A stretch of 64,000 nucleotides of DNA from DATJGF01 sp035495315 (GCA_035495315.1 DATJGF010000079.1:1-64000); one strand, 5' to 3'. Positions 25,815 through 35,157 are shown, counted from the first letter of the stretch. Numbers and translations are program-made. Notes: generated from the sequence alone by a model not told the origin.

Positions 25815-27767
25815 TTACAGATGGAACAACCAATAATAGGCATAAGTACGACCGTAGGCAGCGGAGAGTTTGCGACGCGAGAGATCCGCATTGTCGCCGT
25901 ATTGCTGTGCTTCTCGAGTGAGGTTGTCAACGCGCGCGATGGCTTCCTGGCTGATAATGTGTCCGGGCACTTGAACGGGCCTCCCCGCCAGCCTGCTGGC
26001 TAGCACGAGGGCCTCATCCCACAGCGGGGTGATTTCGAATCCGGAAAAATCTTGCACGCGGGATATGTTCTTCACGAAACCGTTCAGATTTTTGGTCAGT
26101 AAATAATAGGTCATCAGATATTCAAAAGCCATGCGGTTCTGGCGGTTGGCTGACAGGAGCATTAAAAGCTCTTCCTCAGTCGTGAAAGCAACAACCGAAT
26201 CTTTTGTCGACATCAGGCGACGTAACCGGCCGACTTCCTCGTCACCGGCCAATGTGGGATCCTTTTCAAGCCGCGTTTCGTAATCGCGGGCCCAGGCGCG
26301 CTGGAACGGAGCGCGGGCCAGGGTGCCTAAGTAGACCCGGGCGGTATTGATGTTGCCCAAAGCAAGATTCACTAGAGCAAGCCGCTGCAGCAGCAGCGGG
26401 CGTTCGCCGTAAAACTCGACCGACTCCGTCAGATGATGCAGGGCCATGTTGAGATAGCCCAGGTCGAAATAAAGGTCGCTCTTTCGCCAATGCGATAGCT
26501 GCTTATCGCTGGAGAGCAGAAGGTCAGCCGGGTTGAGTAGCGTTGGCAGTTCCCGGGTGAGTTTACCGAGATGATAATTCGCCTGGACGACAGTACACGC
26601 CACGACTGTGTTGCGGGGGTTGCTGCGAGCCGCGGTGAGCACCTCGGGCCACCGATCGTGCCACGCGAAGTAATCCACTTTCAGAAAAGCCTTCGTTTGA
26701 GGATTTAGCGCCAGATAAACGATCAATATCGGCAGAAGGGCAGTTGCGGCAGCCGCCCATTTTAGGGCGGCGGCAAACCGGCGTTTAACCGCGGGTGTTG
26801 CTGGAGCCTCAGTCGATTCCTGGGAGGCTGGCTTTGGCTGTGGCACAAGCTCGTTACTTGCGGCAGGCGGTTGTTCCGGGCCTCGATGCCAAAGCGCTGC
26901 TGCCAGCCATAACAATGGAACTAGCGCATATAGCGCCGCCACAATCCAGGCAGAGGTCAACTTCCAAACCACCGGATCCCACACCAGCGGGAGTATTTTG
27001 CCGTAAGCTTCACCGCGGGCGAACCCGAACAGAACGGCTCCTTCGAACCACGGGAGCAGGCTCGTTAAGCACAACCATACCAGGAGTTGCGGCCATTGTG
27101 TTTTTGAGTGTAGCTGGAAAAAGAAAACTCCCGGCACGAAAACGAGCAGTGCGCTTGGAGCTGCAGCGTACAAAAGGACTGCCAGTAGGAATGCACTGGC
27201 GAGGCGCCAATGCTGGTTGTCGGGAATCAATCGCAACCACGCCCATAGTGATACCGCCCCGAGGGTGAAGCTCGTGACCGGCGCTGAGAAATGACGGTAC
27301 CTGCAGTAAATGGCTAAGCAGAGGAGTGGTGCCACAAAAGCCAGTACCCGGAGCTGTTTGGCTCCGAAACTTCGCAGTGAGCCAAGGACGGAGACATACA
27401 GTAGGGCGGCCTGCGCGGTTAACGTCAGGGCACCGAACCACGGGAAATACATCGCCTGCGCAATAAGCGCGGACCCGTACTCCACTAGCCCACCAGGATG
27501 TGTCCTGAACTCCCGCGCAAATTCCCAGCCCCAGTAAAACGCAGGAAAATCCTGCACGTGTCCGCCGCCGTGATAAATCAAGCTGACCTCCACCCATTTC
27601 CAGAGGCAGAGGTAAAAAACTGCAAAAAATGCCACTGCAGGCATGGCGCTCGCTAACTGGCGGATCAATCTGCTTTCCAAAATCGGGAGCCCTTCCGTTC
27701 GCGTCTTCGGCTTTGTGTCAGGTCGAGGTAGGACCTTGGGTTTCTTTTGTTTGGCGGCAGAGCTCAT
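25815..27767 (-). CDS. DUF6057-like polytopic membrane protein with C-terminal helical (TPR-like) domain
   Basis: From ATG 27767 the product is 650 aa. It has roughly ten hydrophobic segments in the first 430 residues (for example MPAVAFFAVFYLCLWKWVEV, GGGHVQDFPAFYWGWEFARE), with the LIYHGGGH start that matches the DUF6057 family. The last 200 residues contain helical repeat-like sequence (LDLGYLNMALHHLTESVEFYG; RLALVNLALGNINTARVYLG), probably a TPR domain. The open frame runs upstream to 28022 through palindrome A copy 3, so I use the first ATG after the repeat. Function is unknown. The next gene downstream is the heme-motif propeller protein; I recall such a DUF6057-propeller pairing elsewhere but cannot confirm it here. 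Confidence 0.75.
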   Translation of the reverse strand: MSSAAKQKKPKVLPRPDTKPKTRTEGLPILESRLIRQLASAMPAVAFFAVFYLCLWKWVEVSLIYHGGGHVQDFPAFYWGWEFAREFRTHPGGLVEYGSALIAQAMYFPWFGALTLTAQAALLYVSVLGSLRSFGAKQLRVLAFVAPLLCLAIYCRYRHFSAPVTSFTLGAVSLWAWLRLIPDNQHWRLASAFLLAVLLYAAAPSALLVFVPGVFFFQLHSKTQWPQLLVWLCLTSLLPWFEGAVLFGFARGEAYGKILPLVWDPVVWKLTSAWIVAALYALVPLLWLAAALWHRGPEQPPAASNELVPQPKPASQESTEAPATPAVKRRFAAALKWAAAATALLPILIVYLALNPQTKAFLKVDYFAWHDRWPEVLTAARSNPRNTVVACTVVQANYHLGKLTRELPTLLNPADLLLSSDKQLSHWRKSDLYFDLGYLNMALHHLTESVEFYGERPLLLQRLALVNLALGNINTARVYLGTLARAPFQRAWARDYETRLEKDPTLAGDEEVGRLRRLMSTKDSVVAFTTEEELLMLLSANRQNRMAFEYLMTYYLLTKNLNGFVKNISRVQDFSGFEITPLWDEALVLASRLAGRPVQVPGHIISQEAIARVDNLTREAQQYGDNADLSRRKLSAAYGRTYAYYWLFHL

Positions 27768-27894
27768 GCAAGCCTTGGGAGTGCGCAGAGTCTGAGCCGG
27801 ATGGCGCACGCGACTAAATCGCAAAGGTCCAGCTCGGCCAGGCCGCGACTGAACATGGAGGGTCGAGGAGTTGGAGCCGGATTTTCGAACTGCA

Positions 27895-27997
27895 TTAAAC
27901 CGCAGAGACGCGAAAGACGCATAGAAAAAAGCTTTTGATTCTGCAATTTCTGTTGTCCGATGCTTTTCTCTGCGGACTTCGCGTCTCTGCGGTTTAA
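27895..27997. repeat. Palindromic repeat family A, copy 3 (20-bp perfect arms)
   Basis: Arms at 27895-27914 and 27978-27997 are perfect inverses and share the ACCGCAGAGACGCGA core with the copies at 6491-6571 and 18708-18783. The copy lies upstream of the DUF6057-like gene, and its coding frame is open but probably untranslated. Confidence 0.9.
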
Positions 27998-28035
27998 GAG
28001 CGCGCGATTGGAGGCTCTCCATGCACAGGCCTGCA

Positions 28036-28099
28036 TTGTCCTCGTCCTCGATCTTGCTGCATTTTTCGAGGACGAAGGACGAGAGCGAGGACGAATAAA
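28036..28099. repeat. CGAGGACGA-type palindromic repeat, family F copy 1
   Basis: The arm GTCCTCGTCCTCG at 28038-28050 is answered by the purine-rich strand CGAGGACGAAGGACGAG at 28067-28083, followed by GCGAGGACGAATAAA. Copies occur at about 36890-36930 and 43406-43470. It lies between two minus-strand genes. Confidence 0.75.
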
Positions 28100-28146
28100 T
28101 GTCGGCAGCTTCATGGTCTCAATGCGCGTTGGAAAAACGTCGAAGC

Positions 28147-31100
28147 TCACTTAAGGACCTCCAGATGGCCGTCAACGCTGACTCGGATCTCCCGAGCTTG
28201 GGAGGGCATTGCGTTCGTCGTGACCTTGCCTCCGGGCCAACGCACGACGACTTCGCTGGGTGGACCAGGCCCACCGAGCACCTGCACGACTCCATCCTGC
28301 GACCAATAACCGCTGCCCCCATGGACTTCTCGAGCCGGTCCTAAACGATCACCAAACTTCAGCCGAATAACAGCGCCGTATCCATCCGTATTCCCTTCAG
28401 GTCCACGCAAGCGAACGCGCAGCCCGGGCCGAGCGTTCGCGTTTCGGTATAGAACTGTTTCCGCAGAATTTTGGGTCACCGCCAGGTCCAGGCGTCCGTC
28501 GCCGTCGAAATCCGCCGCGGCTGCCCCACGCTGCTCGCCATAAACTTTGATGCCACTCTCCTGGCCGGGCACTGCGGTGAATCCGCCCGAACCATCGCCT
28601 TCCAAAAGCAATCCTCGGCCAGCGTCGCAGCGAGGGGTTTCAGGTTGAACTGCGAAGAAGTTTTGCGCGAGGAAGAGATCCTCATTGCCGTCGCCATTGA
28701 AATCGCCGGCGCATATACCAAATACGGGAGACATTTGCGCCTCAATCGGCAAGAGTCGGACCTCGAAGTGATCGCCACGATTGAGGAGGATTACCGATTC
28801 CAGGCAAACGGCCTCGAGCTTTTTGGCTACGCTGAACCGATCTCCCAGGACCTCCTCGACCGAAGCCGTGCTGTAGGCCTTGTTCGACGCGAAGCGGCCA
28901 GTCAGGAAAGGTAGCCCTTTGGCCAGGTCGCCCAGTTGCCGCAACGGGACGGTTTTTCGGAGCGGCGGTTCGTAATGGGCCTCGAGGATTTGCACGGTGC
29001 CGTCGCCCGCCAGATCGCCGTAATAGAGCAGCAAGGGCCGCGAGCGAAGAGATTGGTATTTGGTGTTACGGCCCCAGTTCCCCGCCACCAGGTCCATTCG
29101 ACCGTCGTTGTCGAAATCCCCCGCCGTGACGCTGTTCCACCACCCGGTCAGTTGGCTCAAACGCTGCGGGCGCGGTTCATTCGACTTTGTGCTCGGCCAT
29201 GTCAATGGTGGGTCCCAGGCGGTTAATTTGCCATGTTGATTGCGAAAAATTCGGATCGATCCCCAGTCGGACGCCAGGACCAATTCCGGCAAACCATCGC
29301 CATCCAAGTCGCTGAACACGGCCCCGCTGACTAATCCAACCTCATTCAACAATTTTGTGTTCTCGACATCCGTTTGCCATTTCCCACCCACACGCTCCAG
29401 GAGGCGCGAGGAAGCGGCGAACGGGTACCCGCCCGGAATCACGCGCCCGCCGGCAAAAAGCTCCAGCTTGCCAGTACCGGTCAGATCCGCCAGGGCCAAT
29501 GGTCCCGTGCTCGATTGCTCGGTGGTCAGGCTGTCATCCACCGTTTGCCGTGTCAGATCATACTGGCGAATTCCGGGCCCATTCGCCTCGCCGTCTTCAT
29601 AGTTCGCGCAGCCAACCAGGAGCGTTGTCCGGTTGGTGCCAGGGTGCCAGCCGACGATGCCGGTTTGATCGCGCTTGAGTAACTCGCCAAAGGCGGGCGC
29701 TTCAACTCGCTGGAAACCTTCGGCGCCGCGATTGAGATAAATGCCGATCTGGCCGGCTCCACCGCCGCCGATGACGAGGTCTTCACGCCCGTCGCCGTCG
29801 ATATCAACCCAAGCGACGCCCGGGCCCAACTGACTCAATTTATTGGGGAGCAGCGGTTGCAAGGCAAAATCCGGAAATGGCTTGTCATGGTGCACGTGCC
29901 GCAACCTGTCGGACATGTCCTCAAACAAGGGAAGAACGGATTGGTTCGTTCTGGCCGGGTGCAAAAAGGCACCGAAGAGGTGTTGCGCTGCGCCGGGCGG
30001 CAGTTTCTCGGCTTGTGATTCGTCGATCTCGTAAAGGCGATTCGGCGTCGTGTTTGTGATCAGGCTGTGCCGTCCCGAACGCCAGGCGACCTCGATCGTC
30101 AAATTCGTAGCAGTGCCGGCAGCGAAGGTGCGTATCGTATCATCGCAAGACAAGTACCGCCCGCCACAGATCATCTCCTGGGTCTGGAAGGGCACCGGAC
30201 CGCCAGCGACACCGATGCGGGAACCGATACCGCACGTGTTGGGCGGCATCCCTTTGAGGCGAACGGCAATTCGCGGCGCAGGCGATTCGTTGCGACAAAT
30301 CAACGCCGGGCCGTTTAAAGGGTTCAGCACGACATCCAAATCGCCGTCATTATCCAGGTCGGCCAAGGCCATCGTAGTGGTCGTCCCTTTGCGGTCAAAA
30401 CCCCAGGCCTTGCTCACCTCCTCAAAGGTCAAATCGCCTCGATTGCGAAAGGCCAGGTTCCCGTTGGCTTGTTTGGGGAATCGGCGGCGCGCTTCGAAGA
30501 CTTCGGCGTCGGACAGTTGGCGACGGCGCAATTGATTCAGGTATGCCGCAACATCCGGGTCTCTGCCGGTGCGTTCGATGCCATTGACAACCAACAGGTC
30601 TTCCCAGCCATCCAGGTCGACATCGAGGAAAATGCCCGACCACGCCCATTCGGTCGCTTCAAGTCCACAGAGCTGCGCGATCTCAGCGAAGGTGGTGTCG
30701 CCGCGATTGAGGAACAGTGTGTTGAGTTCATATTGTGGGCGATCCACTGAACTTTGATCGCTGGGCATCGAAAGGAAACACATGCGTTCGACGTGTTCGC
30801 GGCTCATCATTTCCAGCACCAGGAAATCGTCGTAGCCGTCGCGGTTGATATCGGCGAAATCGACCGCCATGGCGGACATGCTGCTTTTGCGCTGCGCTAC
30901 GCGCGGCAACAAACGAAACTTGCCACCACCCTGATTGATCCAAAACCGATCGGGAGACTGGAAATCATTGCACACATACAAATCGGGCAAGCCGTCGCCG
31001 TTGATGTCGCGGAACATTGCCGACAAGCCCCAATCCAAAGGTGCTTTGGCTAACGGTTGTCCATCTTCATCAAGAAAACTGCCATCCGTGAACGAAACCG

Positions 31101-31923
31101 GCGCGAAGTTGGTCCCGCCGAGGTTGCGATAGAGCACGTCGGGTTCACCGTTTTCCTGAAAATCGCCCTTCGACCCGATGGTGAAGCGGTCGACTAAATC
31201 CGGATCAGTCACAGGGCGGCCGTTAAAGGTGGCGACGGTTTGTTTTCCATTGACCATTTTGAAAGTGGCTCTCGCGTTCGGCATGTCTAGTAATGAGGAG
31301 ACGCGATTGTTCGCGATGTACAAATCCAGGTACCCACGCCCATCAACGTCCGCCGCGGCGAGGGACTTGCCTCCTTTGCCAGGGTTAAGGATCGGTGAGG
31401 CCTGCCGGAAATGGCCTTTGCCGTCATTGTAGAAAATGAGCGTGCCGTTCCCGGTGGTGTTGACGACAAGGTCCAGATGACCGTCACCGTCGAGGTCCAC
31501 GAACATCGCGCCTGTTGAACGCAGATCCGCGCAGGCTACTCCCGCGCGCTCGGTGATATCTTCGAAACGAAAATTCCCCAGGTTGCGATAGAGGCTGTTG
31601 CGGCCGTAGATACCGCAGAAGTACAGGTCACAGAGGCCGTCTCCATCGACGTCGCCGGCGGCGACACCGGAGCCATCCAGAAAGATGTGGTTAGTGAGGT
31701 GCACCGATTCCGGGACGATGTTGGAAAACGTGATTGCGGTGTCGGCCGAACCGAGAGTGGTGAACCCGGTTTTTCCTGACTTGGCAACGGGCAAATCAAT
31801 GCTGCGGTAGCCGGGGCCTGGGTGCCAATCGGTTCCACCGGCGACCAAAGTAGCGCAAACGATCGTCAGGCATGGAATAGGAATCCACTTGCCGGGCCGA
31901 TGCTGCAAAACAGGGTTATCCAT
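28147..31923 (-). CDS. Secreted double-length FG-GAP/ASPIC-UnbV (CRTAC1-type) protein, copy 1
   Basis: From ATG 31923 the product is 1,258 aa with a signal-like N-terminus (KWIPIPCLTIVCATLVAGG). It consists of two consecutive halves. Each half is an FG-GAP/VCBS beta-propeller with calcium-binding loops (GDVDGDGLCDLYFCG; DINGDGLPDLYVCND; DVDLDGWEDLLVVNG) and ends in an ASPIC/UnbV domain, the first at about residues 564-635 (CGIGSRIGVAGGPVP), the second at the C-terminus (VVVRWPGGKVTTNA). CRTAC1-type proteins are exported and bind calcium; their ligand is unknown. The protein at 49485-53186 has the same two-half plan, and 53258-55222 has one half. Strand and location separate this copy from that pair. 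Confidence 0.88.
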   Translation of the reverse strand: MDNPVLQHRPGKWIPIPCLTIVCATLVAGGTDWHPGPGYRSIDLPVAKSGKTGFTTLGSADTAITFSNIVPESVHLTNHIFLDGSGVAAGDVDGDGLCDLYFCGIYGRNSLYRNLGNFRFEDITERAGVACADLRSTGAMFVDLDGDGHLDLVVNTTGNGTLIFYNDGKGHFRQASPILNPGKGGKSLAAADVDGRGYLDLYIANNRVSSLLDMPNARATFKMVNGKQTVATFNGRPVTDPDLVDRFTIGSKGDFQENGEPDVLYRNLGGTNFAPVSFTDGSFLDEDGQPLAKAPLDWGLSAMFRDINGDGLPDLYVCNDFQSPDRFWINQGGGKFRLLPRVAQRKSSMSAMAVDFADINRDGYDDFLVLEMMSREHVERMCFLSMPSDQSSVDRPQYELNTLFLNRGDTTFAEIAQLCGLEATEWAWSGIFLDVDLDGWEDLLVVNGIERTGRDPDVAAYLNQLRRRQLSDAEVFEARRRFPKQANGNLAFRNRGDLTFEEVSKAWGFDRKGTTTTMALADLDNDGDLDVVLNPLNGPALICRNESPAPRIAVRLKGMPPNTCGIGSRIGVAGGPVPFQTQEMICGGRYLSCDDTIRTFAAGTATNLTIEVAWRSGRHSLITNTTPNRLYEIDESQAEKLPPGAAQHLFGAFLHPARTNQSVLPLFEDMSDRLRHVHHDKPFPDFALQPLLPNKLSQLGPGVAWVDIDGDGREDLVIGGGGAGQIGIYLNRGAEGFQRVEAPAFGELLKRDQTGIVGWHPGTNRTTLLVGCANYEDGEANGPGIRQYDLTRQTVDDSLTTEQSSTGPLALADLTGTGKLELFAGGRVIPGGYPFAASSRLLERVGGKWQTDVENTKLLNEVGLVSGAVFSDLDGDGLPELVLASDWGSIRIFRNQHGKLTAWDPPLTWPSTKSNEPRPQRLSQLTGWWNSVTAGDFDNDGRMDLVAGNWGRNTKYQSLRSRPLLLYYGDLAGDGTVQILEAHYEPPLRKTVPLRQLGDLAKGLPFLTGRFASNKAYSTASVEEVLGDRFSVAKKLEAVCLESVILLNRGDHFEVRLLPIEAQMSPVFGICAGDFNGDGNEDLFLAQNFFAVQPETPRCDAGRGLLLEGDGSGGFTAVPGQESGIKVYGEQRGAAAADFDGDGRLDLAVTQNSAETVLYRNANARPGLRVRLRGPEGNTDGYGAVIRLKFGDRLGPAREVHGGSGYWSQDGVVQVLGGPGPPSEVVVRWPGGKVTTNAMPSQAREIRVSVDGHLEVLK

Positions 31924-32197
31924 GGGCCGGGGGCAGATGCACAACCATAGTTTGCAAACTAAGCTCTCGAAGAGACAGAAAAAAAGTGGGCGAGGAAATG
32001 GGGAAGTGGAGGGATGGGGAGTGTTGAGGGATTGGAGTGATGGAGTAATGGAGTGTGGGGGTGACTTGACGCTATCTTTCGCGGGGGGAGCAACCTACGG
32101 TTTCGCGATGAACATTCCTTTACATGCGAAACATGGTGCTCCAATCAGCATAATGTTACGAATTTTCACTTGGCATTAGTAGTGCTATTACTTAGAT
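31924..32197. other. Intergenic region with degenerate GGAGTGATGGAG-type tandem sequence
   Basis: This stretch separates the divergent CRTAC1-type gene and a pseudopilin gene and probably contains both promoters. Bases 32007-32062 carry a purine-rich repeat of GGAGTG/ATGGAG units on the plus strand. No protein-coding frame was convincing. Confidence 0.5.
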
Positions 32198-32224
32198 TTG
32201 AGGTATCCGGTGAGGACCACATCC

Positions 32225-33073
32225 GTGGAGAACTCAGAGCATAGCGTGAGGTTTCGCAGAAGGCTTTCGTCAATGGTCATGGGCTTCACCCTGATCGAAC
32301 TCCTTGTGGTTATCGCTATAATCGCGATTTTAGCCGCATTGCTTTTGCCAGTTCTGAACCGGGCGCAGGAGCAAGGGCGCTCAGCCAGTTGCCAAAATAA
32401 CCTGCGTCAGCTAGGCATCGCATTAAGGATGTATGTTGATGATTTCAAGACCTACCCACCCGCAATCGGGACGCCGGGCGATTTGAATTTGGGTTTCACC
32501 TTCGACCTCCTGTATCCCTATACCAAGCAAAAGTTCGTCTATGAAGAATGGTACGACCCAAACGGCAATGGTCATGTTGCCGGTTTTCAAGGAAATGGAA
32601 TCTGGGCCTGTCCCAGTCTGGCTCGTCTCAGCAGCGGGTGGCCGCATAAGATGCGGACTTTCAGCTACAACCTCACGGGGTGCAAAGCGCTGGGTCTCGG
32701 AGCGACCCCTGAGAGCACGGTCATCGCGCCTGCCAACATGATCGCCTTTGGGGATCCCGACGCCTGGGTGCTCCTCGATCGATGGTCAGTTCCGGTTATT
32801 CTCGAGCATTTCAAGCCTGTTTCGGTCGCTGGCTGGATCGAACTGGGAATCATACCGGACCTGCCGGGCAACAGTAGTTTGAAAGCTTGGCGACCAGCCC
32901 AGAGAATACGACATGGAGGTCGTTGGCACATAGTGTTCTGCGATGGACACGTCAGCAAACTCCAGACAAAGGACCTATTTGACGTTCGGCAAGAAGAAGT
33001 GCGCAAACGGTGGAACCGGGATAATGCGCCGCACTTTGAGATCGACCTTCACCCGGACCCGCTCTGGGATTGA
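32225..33073 (+). CDS. Type II/IV pseudopilin-like protein
   Basis: The product carries the prepilin motif MGFTLIELLVVIAIIAILAA with a basic leader (RFRRRLSS), the alpha-1 helix and the NRAQEQGRSASCQNNLRQL tail. The C-terminal signature HGGRWHIVFCDGHVSKL matches the usual H..G......DG.V form of this family. I set the start at GTG 32225, which has a GAGG 9 bases upstream; a TTG at 32198 and an ATG at 32273 are possible. No pilus or secretion-machine genes adjoin it. Its extracellular domain has a few cysteines and is otherwise unremarkable. It resembles the genes at 12632-13441 and 60530-61255. Confidence 0.8.
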   Translation: MENSEHSVRFRRRLSSMVMGFTLIELLVVIAIIAILAALLLPVLNRAQEQGRSASCQNNLRQLGIALRMYVDDFKTYPPAIGTPGDLNLGFTFDLLYPYTKQKFVYEEWYDPNGNGHVAGFQGNGIWACPSLARLSSGWPHKMRTFSYNLTGCKALGLGATPESTVIAPANMIAFGDPDAWVLLDRWSVPVILEHFKPVSVAGWIELGIIPDLPGNSSLKAWRPAQRIRHGGRWHIVFCDGHVSKLQTKDLFDVRQEEVRKRWNRDNAPHFEIDLHPDPLWD

Positions 33074-33167
33074 TTGAGACTTGCGCAAGGGGAGGACGTG
33101 AAGGCTCGCCGTTCTTTGGTTGACGTTTGCGGCGGAAGTGCATATTGGTTGGCCGAGGTCTAATCTA

Positions 33168-33968
33168 ATGAACACGACAATCCGAGCTCTTCTAGTAGCT
33201 TTGGGAGTGGGTACACTTTCGGCAGTTTCTGTCATCGGTGAGGCGCAACCCAAGCCAACAATCAGCGTGGCTGGCTCAGCCGAAATCAAGGTTGCGCCCG
33301 ATGAGGTGCATCTGAGGGTTGGCGTCGAGAGTCGGTACCTAACCCTGGATGGAGCCAAGCAGCGAAATGATGAGCGGATTTCCAGGGCACTACTTTTTCT
33401 TAAACAGAATGGTGTTAAGGACCAGGAGGTTCAGACCGATTACCTGATCGTGGAACCGATCTACAGCGAGCACCCCGAAGTTGACCCCACGACAGGGCTG
33501 CCCTTGACCAAAGTCGATGAGAAGAAACTGGTCGACCCGATACTCTATGTTGTGCGGAAGAGCATCGGCGTCAAGCTGACCCAGGTTTCAAGCTTCGATA
33601 AAATTCTGAGCGGCTTGGTAACAAATGGAGTGAACCACGTTCAACGGGTGGATTTCCGGACCTCCGAATTGGGCAAACTCAAGGACCAGGCCAGAAAGAT
33701 GGCGATCCGGTCTGCGAAGGAAAAAGCCCAGGCTATGGCCGCGGAGTTGGGGGTGAAGGTGGGCAAGCCGCTCTACATCAATGTGGAGGATCAGAGTTGG
33801 TGGGGCGGTTGGTCACCGCCCGGCAATTGGTCTTACGGAAGTGGTGGTGGGTTTGGAGGCGGATCTCCGAATGCCGCCCAGAATCCGGCCGACGAAGCAG
33901 GGGCGACATTTGCGGTCGGGCAGATAAGTGTCACCGCACGGGTGACAGTAAGTTTTCTTATCCAATGA
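33168..33968 (+). CDS. SIMPL-domain (DUF541) periplasmic protein
   Basis: From ATG 33168 the product is 266 aa with an export signal (IRALLVALGVGTLSAVSVI). The main body is a SIMPL/DUF541 domain: the start KPTISVAGSAEIKVAPDEV is characteristic, followed by the conserved helical and beta parts (FLKQNGVKDQEVQTDY; KLKDQARKMAIRSAKEKAQA). Its C-terminal quarter contains a Trp/Gly-rich loop (WWGGWSPPGNWSYGSGGG), which is not part of the usual domain. Family members are periplasmic or outer-surface proteins of poorly understood role, sometimes linked to oxidative or envelope stress. It follows the pseudopilin by 94 bp. Confidence 0.85.
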   Translation: MNTTIRALLVALGVGTLSAVSVIGEAQPKPTISVAGSAEIKVAPDEVHLRVGVESRYLTLDGAKQRNDERISRALLFLKQNGVKDQEVQTDYLIVEPIYSEHPEVDPTTGLPLTKVDEKKLVDPILYVVRKSIGVKLTQVSSFDKILSGLVTNGVNHVQRVDFRTSELGKLKDQARKMAIRSAKEKAQAMAAELGVKVGKPLYINVEDQSWWGGWSPPGNWSYGSGGGFGGGSPNAAQNPADEAGATFAVGQISVTARVTVSFLIQ

Positions 33969-34082
33969 CGTGCAACAACACCTGCAGCCGATGGAAACCA
34001 ACTGCTTAGCTCAGGCACAGGTCGGGAGCCCTCGGCGACTGGCTTCCAGGGATGATGTTATCGCTAAGCAGCGGCACCACTC

Positions 34083-34793
34083 ATGAATCGTAGAGTCGAG
34101 TTTGTGATGTTTTCGCTCTTGATTGTTTGTGACGGCTGCAAATTACCGCGAGCATCATCGCACGGGCGAACCGCCGAAAGAGGATGGCCTGCGACTCAAG
34201 AACGAAAAAAGATTGAGTTCTACGTTATAGTCAAGGAGGGAACGCCTTACCATGCGAGGCCAAATCCGTTTCCCTTCTCGCAAGAACAAATTCAAAAGGC
34301 ACAACGCGAGCAAGAGTCGCGCCCGGCAGACACGGATCCCGATGGCAATTGGGGATCGGTCGTGGAAGGATTTCAGCTCTCCCTGCGCTTTGAAAAAGAA
34401 ACCTACACCAACGGCGAACCGCTTAACGCATGGGTCCTGTTGCGGAACGTTAGTGACAGGCCTCTGATCTATCCATTCGAAGGCAGTCCCGATGAAAGAG
34501 AACTAACATTCGTATTATTCAGCGGAAAAGATAGGGTTTACGGCAAATTCGACCAAAGACCCGGAGCGAGCCTCGAAGAGAGGCTGCGGATGATCCGCAC
34601 CGGGCACGGATGGACACGCGTCAGTCCGGTTGGGAGCCAACACAAATCTTGCGTGGATGTCAGCCAAACTTACGGCTTGCTTAATGTCGGTGAATACGTG
34701 ATGCACGCCAAGCGCGAGATCCTCACCTCGTATTGGACAGCTGAGACGAACGTTGTCTCCGGCAAAGCGAGGTTCCGAATTGTTGAAAAATAA
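34083..34793 (+). CDS. Predicted secreted protein with an Ig-like/BsuPI-like domain
   Basis: The 236-aa product has a hydrophobic start (FVMFSLLIVCDGC), which may be a signal peptide or an irregular lipoprotein signal. The remaining part is beta-rich with conserved phrases FEKETYTNGEPLNAWVLLRN, which resemble intracellular-proteinase-inhibitor (BsuPI)-like domains, and VGEYVMHAKREILTSYW near the C-terminus. I do not recognise the family with certainty. It is followed, after a strong Shine-Dalgarno, by a 6-codon frame and the gene at 34821. Confidence 0.55.
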   Translation: MNRRVEFVMFSLLIVCDGCKLPRASSHGRTAERGWPATQERKKIEFYVIVKEGTPYHARPNPFPFSQEQIQKAQREQESRPADTDPDGNWGSVVEGFQLSLRFEKETYTNGEPLNAWVLLRNVSDRPLIYPFEGSPDERELTFVLFSGKDRVYGKFDQRPGASLEERLRMIRTGHGWTRVSPVGSQHKSCVDVSQTYGLLNVGEYVMHAKREILTSYWTAETNVVSGKARFRIVEK

Positions 34794-34803
34794 AGGAGTG
34801 TGT

Positions 34804-34824
34804 ATGGTGCTTACCGAGTCATGA
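34804..34824 (+). promoter_or_regulatory. Six-codon leader ORF coupled to the next gene
   Basis: A Shine-Dalgarno (AAAGGAG, 34792-34798) lies 5 bases before ATG 34804, which opens the frame MVLTES and ends on TGA. The TGA overlaps the ATG of the next gene (ATGA at 34821-34824). The next gene has no good ribosome-binding site of its own, so the short frame probably loads ribosomes for it. Confidence 0.4.
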
Positions 34825-35024
34825 AAAATATAATCTCAGCGGCCGAGTCTTTACAGATTCTTAAAAACGACCTCCGGAAAGCCGCCTTGGAGAGAAGGTC
34901 CGCCGAACTTAACGATGCAAGCCCAGAGAAACGAAAGGCGGTACTGGCTGAAATCGAACGCGAAATTCGCAACAAGACACGGCGAAGCGCATTGAGGTTT
35001 CCTAGGTGGCGGGAGCTCCCTTGA
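34821..35024 (+). CDS. Small charged protein, unrecognised
   Basis: The frame of 67 codons encodes a helical, Lys/Arg/Glu-rich protein beginning MKNIISAAESLQILKNDLRK with a central AVLAEIEREIRNKTRRS. I cannot assign it. Its start codon overlaps the TGA of a 6-codon leader frame, and an in-frame GTG at 34800 would sit too close to the Shine-Dalgarno. It is cytoplasmic by lack of signals. The start of the methyltransferase-like gene follows 133 bp later. Confidence 0.5.
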   Translation: MKNIISAAESLQILKNDLRKAALERRSAELNDASPEKRKAVLAEIEREIRNKTRRSALRFPRWRELP

Positions 35025-35157
35025 ACATGAACAGCACACCCAACTATCGTGCCGCAGCGGATGTCGGTTTCGCCCTGGTGTTTGAAGCCGAGCAGCACCG
35101 ACCCGGCACTGCTCAGCACGACCATTGATGGGGGCTCTCGTTCCCAGGGAGAAAATC

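Noticed and set aside
35027..35128. Frame of 33 codons ending TGATG at the methyltransferase start region
   Set aside because: No ribosome-binding site, no recognisable composition, and the chosen ATG at 35158 has its own Shine-Dalgarno.
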